From: Mycteria americana
Taxonomy: Eukaryota; Chordata; Aves; Ciconiiformes; Ciconiidae
Assembly (NCBI RefSeq): GCF_035582795.1
Contig: NC_134369.1
Location: 54,312,001 to 54,376,000 of the forward strand
Length of the DNA stretch: 64,000 nt
Reading direction: 5' to 3'
Part shown: piece by piece, positions 1 through 12,650 of the stretch
How the letters are laid out: each line of letters starts with the position of its first letter
Numbering within the stretch: the first letter of the stretch is position 1
Notes under the pieces: generated by a model
Told to the model about the DNA's origin: nothing
Seen by the model: the letters and a program-made list of their open reading frames with translations, nothing else
Database searches by the model: none
Translations under genes and position numbers: made by a program

Positions 1-1859
1 AAATCAGCCAGGAACATAATCTACTTTCCTACCTATATCAAGAGGATGACTAACAAATTGAAACATCGAAAACATAGGTAAGCAGAAACATAATTGCTTT
101 GACTGCAATTTGGAAAAGCTAAAAGATTAGGGCAGACCTCAAAATTTCTGCAGAGAATCCTTTAAAATTCTTAATGATCAAATATTATTAAGCCTTTGGT
201 TATATTTCCTGTTCTTCTCTGACACTGTCCTAGAGCCTCACGTTTTTGCATTAGTTCTGAGAAAAGAGCCAACTACCAAATCAAGAAAAGTATTTTCTAC
301 AGCACCAAGATGTTTTCTTATTTAAGTATTGACCTGATCTGACCCTGCCTGTGAGCGCTGACAGAATCAGATCAGAAGGTGATATGACTGCTGGCTACAA
401 AAAGCATGATGCATCAAGGCAAGCTCATAAGCCTGTAGCTCCTTGCTGTGCCGATCTACTTTAATCAACTTCTAGTATGTTTTAGATACTCAATTCTGGT
501 TGGATATTTTTGGTATTTCTATTCATGCAGTTTTAATTAGGAAAAATAAATTTTTCAATGGTATGCAGGCATACTAAACAACAGGCATACTCCAGTCCCA
601 TTTCAAAACTGAATCCAGGAAATACTTTATTCTGTATTCCTAAAATATTTTAATTTTATCAAACCAAATCCAAGCAAAAGATATTTTAAAAAGATGACAC
701 ACAAAGCTCTCGGTAAAAAAAACTTGTAATGAAGATTTGACAATAAATCTCTCAAAGAATCTTCCAGCCTGGTACAACATGTGTTCCAGAACAGCTCTAG
801 AACTACCCAAGGTTTTCCTCAAGGAAAAAACAGATCATTCTCTCTCCCTCTGATCTGTTTAAGATACAAACACAAATCTTCCCTCCAGACTTTTACACAT
901 TTGACAATTTGAGATCACTTAACATGAAAAGCTGGACAGAGCTTAACTGGGACTTTGTCCTTGTGAACCATGGCATAAAATGAAGCGGTCAACAGCATAA
1001 TTATCTCACTCCTTGTCCTAGCAATTACATCTCCTGTAAGAAATGCCATTTTGCCTGATAGACAGTCAAGAGATACTTGAGCTAGAGGTTCATAGGAGGA
1101 CTGATTAGTTTAATTATGACATAATTTAAGTCCCATTAAGTCATGACTTCTTTAATGGAGGTAAATAAACTGATTATGCCCTTAAAGAACATCTGGACAT
1201 GACAAAGTGAGAGTAGATGGATTTATCTTTAGTATAAACAAAACAAACATGGCACCATATAAGACTAAGAATAAGCTAAGGAGAAGATGTGATTTTTAAG
1301 CTGCAAATCTAAACTTTCTGGAAAAAAACCAATCAGTCCCTCAAAATATCGTATTCAGAAAAGGAAAGTGTCTTATTCACGAAGAAGTACATTAGCTTGG
1401 TGAATTAATCTATTCAAGTGATTTAGGTTGCTGTAATAAACCTCTCGGGATGGTACACATTACATGATTTCAGCATTACATTGCTTTCATCCTTTGAAGC
1501 AAGAACGCAGTTTCCTCATCAAGTACGAATGGAGAATGGATACCAGTTGTCATGTTTGAGCGGGGACACATCAGCACACACTCCAAAGCCTGCTCTTCTT
1601 TGCAGAAAATGAACTATTCAAGCTATTAGGTTTCACAGTAAACATTCCATTGCATATCGAAAAACCCCAATCTATTCTCAATGTCTAATCTTCTTCAAGA
1701 AAAAATAATTTCAGAAATCATTTCCTTAACTATAGACTTAACGTGAAATAATTTCTATTTGAATTTGCATGTGGGAAGAAGATCATAAATGGATGTTTGT
1801 AGTCAAAATCCTGAAGCTTTGGAACTGAACTTCCAATTCTGGAAGTCCCCACTGTTCAG

Positions 1860-2185
1860 CTTGGGGCTCCAGTTTTGATTTTTGATTGGAAAGTCACCTG
1901 ACCTGTCACTGGGCACCACTGAAAAGAGCCTGGCTCCATCTTTTTTACACTTTCTCTTTAGGTATTTATATATATTGACAAGATCCCCTCTGAGCCTTCT
2001 CTTCTCTAGGCTAAATGGTCCCAGCTCTCCCAGCCTTTCCTCAGGAGACATGGTTCAGTTCCTTAATCATCTTCGTGGCCCCATTAGACTCCCTCTAGTA
2101 GCACCATATCTCTCTTGGGGAGCTCAGAACAGGACATAGTACTCCAGGTGTGGCCTAACCAGTGCTGAGCAGAGGGGAAGGATTC
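1860..2185 (-). mobile_element. CR1 LINE fragment, 3' part of the RT frame
   Basis: Read on the minus strand, this stretch encodes the familiar CR1 block near the C-terminus ([18 protein letters not shown] at the core), preceded upstream by the complement of the CR1 phrase seen at 2129-2176 (tactccaggtgtggcctaac). The frame drifts after about 1905 and no 8-bp tail repeat follows, so this is a degraded partial copy. It lies in EML5 intron 1 in the same orientation as the gene. Confidence 0.85.
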
Positions 2186-4677
2186 CTACCAAAGACTTTC
2201 TTTGGGACTTAAGAACAAAGACTGGTTTCCCAGGACTATCCCTAATAATCCAGAATGTATGCACCTGTAGGTTTCCTAAGTATTATACAAGCAACATTTT
2301 GAGGTGTTTCTATGCATGACTCATTTTACATTTGAGGCATAACCGTAAGATGTATTTTACTCCTGTTTTCCTCCAGTAAAGTTATTAGAGGATCCAAAGG
2401 GGGATGACTGGCCTTCTTCAAAGGCTATGATTGTTGAAATAATTTGGGAGATTACATTTCTGCAAATAAATAAACAACAAAGTTCTCTTCTAGCAAGAAA
2501 GATCTGAACTGCATAGAATTCAAGGGCATACAAAGAATTCCTCACCAGAACATGCTGAAGCTTGTTTTTACCCTATCACATTAGTAATTCAAAAGATGGA
2601 AGAGGTTGTACATGTAACGGATAATTAAGAAACTTCTCCTCATGTGGCAACTGTGGTATTCATTCAGTTACATTCCCTGGAATCCGGAATACACAACTAA
2701 TTGTGAAATTCCTGGTGAAAATTCATAGATCTGCTGCCAAACCAATTGATAGAATTCCATCTGATAAAATTTTGTAGCTGTACATAATATCTATTGCTTA
2801 ACATTTGTGCTTGACTGTCATCTGGAGTTAGGTCAGAGACATAGACCATTTATTCCAGACAAGAACCAGACAATAAACCTGACAGCAGATACTGTTTGGT
2901 TCTTTTTGTGAGAAAATATATTATCTTCTTTCATAACGTTTTCTCATGACATGGATCTAATGAAAAGGGAACAGAGAGAGGCAGAGTAATACAATGAGGT
3001 GGTAGAAATACACAGCATTTTTACAGAAAAAGTCCAACAGCTAATCATCCAAGTCATAACAATGCACAGTTAACAAAAAGAGAGGATGAGAAGACCAGAG
3101 TCGTCATTCAGAACTAGGATGTGACTAATCACCACATTACTAGAATTTCTGTTTGCAAACCACAGCTAACAGGCACACAGAGGAAGCCTGGACCTGCCTC
3201 CTGGAGAGCATTATCTAGTAGCAGTCCTGGAAAGCAGCTGACAGAGTCCAACAATTTCTTAGATGCTGATGGTTAGACTAACACAGGCGTAACAATAGGT
3301 AGAAAAATCTCCTTCAAACAGAGTTGGTGGACAGCAGTAACACCAGGGACCAGACATGATTTTATTGATTTTGATTTTCACTAGGACCTCAGAAATGTTG
3401 ACACTAGAAAGAAATGGTTTATTTTGCTTTGGAATACAGGAGCAAGATCACGGAATCTCAGGCAGGACAATCTCCTGTAGATTGAGCCAAATTCTGAAAT
3501 ATAAAAAGATGACAGTCTTAAATAAAGTGCCCAGAAAGACCACAGTTCAGTGGCCAGAGTTCTGGCTGCTTCTTTTTGTTCCCTGTGAAACAAAATCCAA
3601 GATGATTCCTACAGAGTTCACACTAACAAATAAGAAAAACTGTCTTAACAAAAGCTGTGATTTAGACAAGTAAACTACTTTGCTGAAAACAGCCAAACAG
3701 TATCTCTGTCAGAATACAGAGAAATGCTTTGTCATTCTTTCTACCTGTCTTGCATATACCTCTGCTTTCTGTAAGCATGCAATTTACCTCTCCACAGTCT
3801 TGGATACAGAGGGGTACGAAGCAGGAAAGAACCAGATGTTTTTAACCAAACTGAAGGTAGTACCAATTTCTTTCTCCTCTGTCTTTGTAGCAGGAGATCT
3901 GTTAGTTTCTGGTACTGGAACTTCTAATACTAAAGAATTGTAATGTTTTCTGAATAATTGTTTAAGTTATATCTGCCCTAAAAACAGAACTCTGCATGAG
4001 TCCTAGAGCAGACGATGGATGATTTCTTTCCCCCAGCTTAGTCTGACACAAGGAAAAATACACAGATTTCTGGACAAGTAGGGAAATGAACTTATTGGAC
4101 ACAGCCTGTGCTGTGATCAAGCAGAGTTAGAGATAGCATTATCAGCAGAAATTCAAGTGTTTTTTCCAGCATAAGATGCACCAGCTACTACCTTTAGCAA
4201 CAAAATCTAAATGTATCGCAAACACCTTAATCAAGTAGTCACAGTTTCCTGGTGATACAGTTCTAGGAAGAATATACAACAGCACTATTATTTGCCAGCT
4301 AGCTCACATGATGGATATTAAAAAAGTAGGAGAGGGATAACAACTCTTCCTAATTTGTCTCCCTTTGACAGAGAAACATAGTTCCTCTTCCTCTTTGACC
4401 TGCATAGTTATGCGGTTGTTTTGCACCAGCATAGAGACAATGGTGCACAAGGACAGACTTACGAATAAATGCTAAAGTTTGAACTGAAGAACAGACGCCA
4501 TGGAAAGCAAAATCTGCATTTTTGCCAAGTCTACTAAAGATCTCAAAAAGATGCACTGGTTTGATCTTAGGTTTTGCTTTTGCTTTTCAATAGCATCATC
4601 TATGCCAGATGAAAAGTTAATTCCCAGTAAAATTCCAATACTCTGAAACTCACAAAAAAGATGGTCACAAGGCTAGC

Positions 4678-4701
4678 GGGGGGGGGGGGGGGGGGGGGGG
4701 G
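4678..4701. repeat. Poly-G homopolymer, 24 bases
   Basis: This is an uninterrupted run of 24 G on the plus strand (C on the minus strand, which is the sense strand of EML5) inside AT-rich intron. It could form a G-quadruplex. Runs this long are unstable and are often mis-sized in assemblies, so the exact length is uncertain. Confidence 0.95.
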
Positions 4702-7700
4702 AATGCATCAAAAATTATTCTAAAAGTCTCCTTGGAGCATGTCAGCATAGAGAATAGTCCTGGTAACATCAAAGGCTTTTGCCAGCAGACAGCCATTTAA
4801 AAAGGTAGATGAGTTCAGGGTTTCCAATTTTCCACCTTCCATCAGAGAAAGTAAAGTACATAAACACGCTTTAGCTATCCCAGACAAATCAGGAGACTCA
4901 ATACGAGCATCAGTTTCCAGCATGACAAGTTAATACTCTGAGGGGGCATCTTCTGAAATCTTTATACAGATAAGGATTAAATATGATCCCCCTAAGGTCT
5001 CTCAGACAAGGGAAGGACAGCCTATATTAATAACCCATGCTCCTCTAAACCACTAAAATTATCAAGAGAGAACAAAGGAAAGATCTAACCTGAACACACC
5101 AAGACATTGCTTCTTCCTCCTCTACCGTAAAGCAAACCAATCTACAACTCGCAGGCTAGTTTGGTGATTTATGAAATCCTACAGACCACACAGTTTAAAT
5201 CAGTAACTTTGCAGGAATAATTCACATGTTCATTCAAAATTAGTATCTCCTACATAAACACAGCCAGGCTGGATAGGGGATATTATCTTCTGCAAACACA
5301 GTGGACATCCAAGTTATGCTGCTGGCAATGGATAGCACTATCAAAAGCAAGTCACCTAAGATTTCATGTACAAGATTTTCCTCCTTATTTACTCCTAAAA
5401 ACACAAGAAAAAACTCAGTTATGAGCACTCCCAAAAGATGCAAATGTCCAGAGCACTTCTGCATCTGACATGTTCTACAACTGTCCATACACACCCAGGA
5501 CCTCAACAATAAAAATCTGCAGGTGCATAAGAAATGGGAGATAAATAAGACCAAAACCATGATACTCTCTATCCTCCAGAATAGTGGGTTGATTTCTGGG
5601 AAGTAATTCTCAGAAGAGATAAAAAAACAAAAGATAAAAAACAAAAGCTCACCAGAAAGCAAGAAAAGTCCTTTTTAGGGACAGACTGGAACTGAATGAC
5701 TGAGATTATTCAATTCAAAACCCAAACTAATAAAAGAGGCCCCAAGAGATCCTAACTACCCTCTTCTATTCCAAAAGACTGTTCGATAGAACTGAGAGAC
5801 AAAACACTGAAAGAGAGTTCTCATATTTTCAGTATGCAGTTAACTGGGGACGGGGGGGGAAGGGGAGGGGCACCGTGATTACAATTGAGATTAGACATTT
5901 ACACTGGAAATAAATTATGTTAAAACATCTAATCACATCAAAAATCTTACAGCAGGTTTATAGGTTTTTGTGTAATAAAAGAAGGTAAAACTTCACAGCA
6001 GAAGGCAAACTAACTGCTAGTGCTAGAAACAAATTTTCCAAACAAAAATATCCTCTAGCTGTCTATTAATCTAATACTGTTTTCTATTATTAAAGAACTG
6101 GTCTCTGACTTAAGAATTGCAATTCCTCTCTTCCTGACTGATGCTTAAAATTAGAATGTCATCCAAAGCATGCTAATGATATAAAAGTTCTCATAATGAA
6201 GAGTACTAATAATATCACCATGTAGCATGCAATATATACTGCTTAGTCTTTGTAGCTATGGAGCTGTGCTCATGGAATTCTGATTTTTTAAATATGTAAG
6301 ATTTTCAGACACCAGACCTGCTTTCACAAATGAGATCCCATACGTGTAAAAAGACACTCAATCCTCCCATTGCTTTCGCTAAAACATCAGATAAAAATGC
6401 CTCAGTATTCAGACGGTACTTGCTGAGCCTATTAAAACACAAAACATATGAATTTTTTTGCAATACAACAATTGAGTTTTCTGTCTTCAGAGAGAAAATT
6501 TAGTAACACCGATTACTTTATTATATAGTCCTATTTTTGCACCTGTTTTCGGGTATTTTAAAAATCCATTTTTTTAATACTTGACCTTCCTACTATGACT
6601 GCTTTAAATATTGAGAACTAACATGTCTAGGTACCCAAGTTTAGTCAGGAAAAGTACGGGATGATGACATTTAAATGGTACCATGTTGCTTTTAGAAAAA
6701 GCAGCAAGTGAAACACTGATCACTGCAAGTCTAATCTTACTATTAGAAATAGCCATGCTGCTTTTAAATCGAGCATTCTTCTTTAAGCATACTAACATTT
6801 CTGTATAGCTTTTGCATTTAAGAAGCAAGCAAAATTCTAATGGCGTAGAACTGTAATGCTTTAACATATTTAGAATTATAGTCTCTCAACATCAGTACAA
6901 TTCAAAGCAGGAGAAACTCCAGTATGCTGGGTCATGGTATTGTACAAATCAGAATACATCCCGGTACAAAACAGATAAAGTCATTAGATTGTTTCTCTCT
7001 GGTTTGCTGACTTCTGACGGATTTTTTTGTTTTAGTACTATGCCGAATAATGAGTTCTGTCACATTTTGGCCAAATGTAGCACATTGTACCAAAACTGAG
7101 AGAGTGAGCAAAAAACTGTTACCACAGGAAAACATAAACAACTTCCCCAGTTGTAGCTCAAACCACGTAATTCTTATACTATATAAGAAGTCCTACTGAA
7201 ATGAACGGTGTCATTTGGAAGCACTCATGAATACATGGTATTAAATGTGTAATAGTACACTACGGTAACCTTGGATCTTAGATTAGAACAAGTAATGAGC
7301 CACCGCTTCCTTAGCACAAGGGGAAGTTGCGGATCTGGATTTCCCCCAACACCTGACATCAGAGATGGCTAGCAGTTCTTAAGAAACACTTTTTCCTGGA
7401 TTAAAATGAGAATGTTAAAGCATTAAATGATGCAAATAACAGTGATTCAAACTTCTGATTCAACACCCCTACTACAACGGTCTATAATGGTACATTGTCT
7501 GCCTACTTTTTTCTTCACAGTTTTAGCAGCACGGAGAAATATACCATAGACGTGACACCTTTCTAAGGGACATTCACAGCCATACTTCACAACTACTTAA
7601 ATTTCTTCAAGAAGATTTAAACAAACAGAAAAAAGTAGCCACTATCACCAAGTTTTCTAGTGTGTCTAACAGCTTAAATGAAAGACATAGCATCTATTCT

Positions 7701-8431
7701 GCACTCTGCATGCAATACCTGTTACTCATATGAGTAATGCACACAGAAGGTATGCCTTGGAGCACTAAGCATCATAAAAACAAATTTTGTGCTTTAAAAT
7801 ACCTACAAAATTCTCTACTGCTAGCTCTTACCCCAACAGGAAGAGCAAAGGAAATCAGAATTTAAAATCCATCCGCAATGACACCTACTGGAAGGGAAAG
7901 GATTGATGACTCAGGCTCACATCTGCCCTTCATACTCCTCAAATTCTCCCATTGATCTCACAACACCACTAGGCTTATAAAAGCATCCTTAGAGTGAAAA
8001 TACATTTAAGAAATAACACCAGCACATTTCTTCTGCAACATCAGTTTGTAATTACCTTTTTTATGAACTTCAGCACCTGATAACATTGACTGCCAAGTGA
8101 ACTATTGAGCTACAGGAGAAGCCTCAATTTTGCAAGAAAGGCTGATCTTTTAAGATTACCCTAAAAGTTGCATGAGTTACAGGCAGGCCACTAATTCCCC
8201 ACGTAATCGTCGCCTTTTAAACGTGAGCCAAAGGTCTACCTGCTGCAGATTAACCTCCTCCGCAGCCCAAGTACTTCAGGGCACACACGAGATTACTCCT
8301 TCTCTTCCCGCCGGCCCTTTCACAGTCAGAGGCGGCCGGGGACCGAGCAGCGACCCTCAGGCTGCCGTGCCGCGCCGGGCACCCCGGCGCACAAGCGCCC
8401 GTACAAGTTTCGGCACCGCGCACGGGTTGGC

Positions 8432-8445
8432 GGGGGGGGGGGGGG
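8432..8445. repeat. Poly-G run, 14 bases
   Basis: This is a G14 homopolymer at the edge of the EML5 CpG island, inside intron 1. It is simple sequence with no other support for function. Confidence 0.9.
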
Positions 8446-8470
8446 ACACACGGCACGGCCCGGCCCGTTA

Positions 8471-9310
<840 letters not shown>

Positions 9311-9481
9311 TCAGGCGGCGAGGCGAGCCTGCGCGGCTGGCGGCGGGAAGGGCGCGCGCGGCGATCCCTGCTGAGCGGTGGGAGGCGCGGGCCAAGGCGC
9401 CGCGGTGAGGAGATGGCGGCCCGGGGAGGGGGCAGGAGATAACGGGCTTCACCATCGCGCCTTCTTGGTTTTTTGGTTGGG

Positions 9482-9542
9482 TTTTTTTTTTTTTTGGGGG
9501 GGGGGGGGGTGTTATTTACAATTTTTTTTTTTTTTTTTTTTT
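9482..9542. repeat. Homopolymer cluster T14-G14 ... T21
   Basis: A run of 14 T is followed directly by 14 G, then 12 mixed bases, then 21 T. The cluster sits about 0.5 kb upstream of the EML5 start codon, just outside the CpG island. The T tracts could be tail remnants of old insertions or simple slippage; no element body is recognisable. Confidence 0.9.
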
Positions 9543-9779
9543 AAGCGAGGTTGTGTCTTCTCCCCCTTCCCCAAGTTTAGTTTTACATTTTTACTGTCCC
9601 TTCGGGGAATATACCGGTTCCTTGCCTTTCCGTCGACCCACTGCAGCCGCTGGGGCTGGATGGGTCCCTCCTCAGCCGTGTGTGGAAACCACCCCCCGCC
9701 CTGCTATCACTGAGGGCCCAGCGGCATGCCAGCTCCATTTCATCCAAGAAGAAAATGTCACCTGTAATTTTTAGTGACT

Positions 9780-9985
9780 AATGTTTAACTCTTTAACCCC
9801 ACGGCCTGCCTCATACACCACACAAAAGTCACTTCCCCATCCATGCCTTAATTTCCCCATGACACAACTTTTTATCCTTAGATCTCAAAGCGTTTTACAT
9901 GGGAAAGTCACCATTTTCCGATCTCACAGATAGGGAAGTGACTTCTCTGTGCTGCATGAGGCAGCAGTGCAGGGGGAACTCACCC
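9780..9985 (+). repeat. Possible ancient MIR/CORE-like SINE remnant
   Basis: The stretch contains atctcaaagcgttttacat near 9883 and, further on, gatctcacagatagggaagt with gtgacttctctgtgctgc. The order and wording recall the conserved middle of MIR-type SINEs (an AAGCGCTTTACA-like phrase, then CAGATGGGGAAACTGAGG, then AAGTGACTTGCC). The match is from memory and heavily decayed, so this is tentative. Confidence 0.35.
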
Positions 9986-12424
9986 GCCACGTCCAAAATT
10001 TTGGTCAGGAGAACATGCTCCTGCCCAGCTTTGTCACACTATAGAGTACCTAGCTGGCTAAATAAGTGTACATTACATAATCATGCAAACAGTTTTGGAC
10101 TATAAACTTGAATACTTGTTCTAAAAGCTCCTGGATAACTAGCCTGGTTTGACAACTGAAAATAAAACCAATCATTTTCCTATTCTTTTCAGCACAGATT
10201 TGGCTTTCCAAGTATATGTATTTTGTTAGGATTTATTTTTAAATCTCCATTTCTTTAACTTCTGTTTCTCTTCTACTATTTCATTAGTTATATTAGTTTC
10301 ATTAGTTCATTAGTTGACATTTCTTCCACAAAACATCTACTTCTAACTAGTTACTTCATGTCGGAGATGTTTTTCCGTGCTACTCTATTTACGTTTTAAT
10401 TAGTGGGAGTTTTTCCTCTTAAATGTTTCTTGAGTAAACTTAATAATATATTATTCTTTTCATTGTTTTAGAAAACAAATTCTTTTGTAAAAACATGCAT
10501 TTAAGCATTCTACTCAATTAGCTTTATGTTAACATATTTTCACAGTCTAGAACACCAAGAGATGATATTTTTCTCAAGCTCTGACAATAAGGATTTTCAT
10601 GATACCAGGATCAGCTTTCAGTCCCACACATTTCTTGAAAACAACACAAGGCACACAACAGAAGTCTGCAGAGAGATTCATGCAGCCTGAAACTTGACTC
10701 AAATATGCAGCCAAGGAAACTTCCTCTTCCGTGAAAAATTTAAATTTGTTGAAAGAAAGAAAGAAAAGGGCTTTTATCCCTAATCAGGACAAAAAATCGT
10801 ATGTATCCACCAACAGATAAAGCAAATGTTACTTCCACAAAAATCGTAAGCAGTCTTTTTCCCTTCTATTTGCTTCCTAAACAGCCAGAGCACCTTGGCA
10901 CTTGGGCAGCCGCAGTTTCTCAGGAGTCCCCAAGATGGGAGACTAGCCAGGGAGGCAGACTGGAAAATTCCCAACTAGCTCGTCTTAGCATTACAAAATG
11001 TATTGTTCTTTCTAATCTGATGTTAACTCTGCATGGCTGTTCTGTGTTGCTATCCCAGCTCTTTTCATGGGAAAGGTGGTTACAGAAAAGTCTGTAACAA
11101 TGATGCTTAGTCTCATTCTGGAAATAATATGGAAAAGGAATGAACACTGGCTTCCTTTTGAAAAACAAAATCCCCCAAAATTTGCATTTCTGCCTTGCTT
11201 CCCCTTGAATTCCACAGAATGTTTTGAATGTTGATATACTGCTAGTAAGATTTTGTGCGGTTCCATAAAGTTGCAGGTATAGTGAGGCTAAAAACAAGAT
11301 TACAACTGCAAGACTGTTCCCTTCATAAGCTGAAGCTTTTGAGAAAGGGGGTTCGAAAAAATACCAAATGGACATGATGGCTGAAATAACTTCTTTCAAG
11401 CTTTTACATGTTAATTGGATTGATTATCAGCAGACATAGGCATTTGATACATATTTGACTTCTGCTGTTGTAAAAGCTCATTTGAAAGTGGGAGTATTTT
11501 TGTGGTATAAATTGAGAATATATTAATTTTCTCTTTACTGCACATTTATTGCATATTTAAACACGAATGTACAAAAATACATAATTATGGTGTCTCTACT
11601 TTGTTCTACTCTTTACTTTTTTTGGGTTATTACTTAAAGTGAAATTCTGGACCTCTTGAGGTCAATACTAATGTGTGGTATTAACATCAACAGAGCTAAA
11701 ATTTTAATCTTGTGGTCTTAATTAGAACAAGGGAGTGTTTGGTTAGTGAAAGCGAATAGGCTGTTTTCAGCCACACGTTCCAAAACCACTATTACTAAAA
11801 CTGAAAAGAGAAAACAGCAATTGGGAAGAAACTTTAGTATGTAACAACATTGGCTCTAACTGGAAGTTGCAGATCATATTTCCTGTAATGAAAAGGAGGA
11901 CCCAAAAACTGTACTCAGAAAAACCACGTATGTGCAATGGAAGGGAACAGCTGCATGTCACACACCACACAAACAGCCAGTATTTCCTTCTGATCATTCT
12001 GGAATTGACTACCATCTCTAAGATGAGGAAATGCCTGAGAGAAAATTCCAAGAGGAAAACTATTCATTGTCATAGTTTGCTAACCTTATGCCTATGCATA
12101 AGGGGTGCAAGTGAAATTTTACACACTCAGCATCTACTTTTGCCAGCAATAGGAAGCAGTGTAGTATCACCACCTCTTCCTGTACTCTTACTCTGTCTAG
12201 CGTTCCCACTCAGCTCTGACATACATAATTCCTTTGGCCTCTACCAGCCTGGACGTCTCCACCCAGTGTCACTGTCACTGGTACCAGGCAGTCATCGCTT
12301 CAGGAACCACCAGGACCCAGGACATCCCCCCGCCAGTGTTCTATCCTTGCGTACGTTGCACGTGTACACGAGGACTCTGGCACCAGTCCCTCTCCGTTCT
12401 TTTTCTTGGCAGATATACAAACTG

Positions 12425-12650
12425 AGGGCGGCCTGTCCTTTCCAAGCTCTTCTCAAAGGCTGTGACTCCCCTCCTAGCCCTCCCGCCATCTCTGCAGCCC
12501 GCGCGGGCCGAGGACGGTGAGGCCGGGCAGGGCGGAACGAACGGGCAGGGCGCGGCCGAGCAGTCGCATGTGCGGGCGGGCCCGGCGCTGTCCACGGTGC
12601 TGATCCCTTTAGGCGCGATCCACGAGGCCAGGCGGTATTCGCAGGGAGAG
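12425..12650. promoter_or_regulatory. Orphan CpG-rich patch
   Basis: About 225 bases are strongly GC- and CpG-rich (for example gcccgcgcgggccgagg near 12499) inside AT-rich flanks, 3.4 kb upstream of EML5 and 14 kb upstream of TTC8. On the minus strand an ATG in a fair context (gcagagatggcggga) opens a 65-codon frame, and a plus-strand frame of 217 codons ends in the patch, but neither resembles a known protein. It could be a promoter for a non-coding transcript, an alternative EML5 promoter, or a chance GC-rich segment. Confidence 0.4.

Noticed and set aside
5240..5662. A 140-codon hydrophobic minus-strand frame in EML5 intron 1
   Set aside because: It is rich in Leu, Phe and Ser as expected from translated AT-rich DNA. 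It resembles no EML segment and no known membrane protein.
11867..12520. A 217-codon plus-strand open frame running into the orphan CpG patch
   Set aside because: The residues show no domain and composition changes half way from AT-rich to GC-rich coding. It is best explained as a chance frame; only the CpG patch itself is kept.
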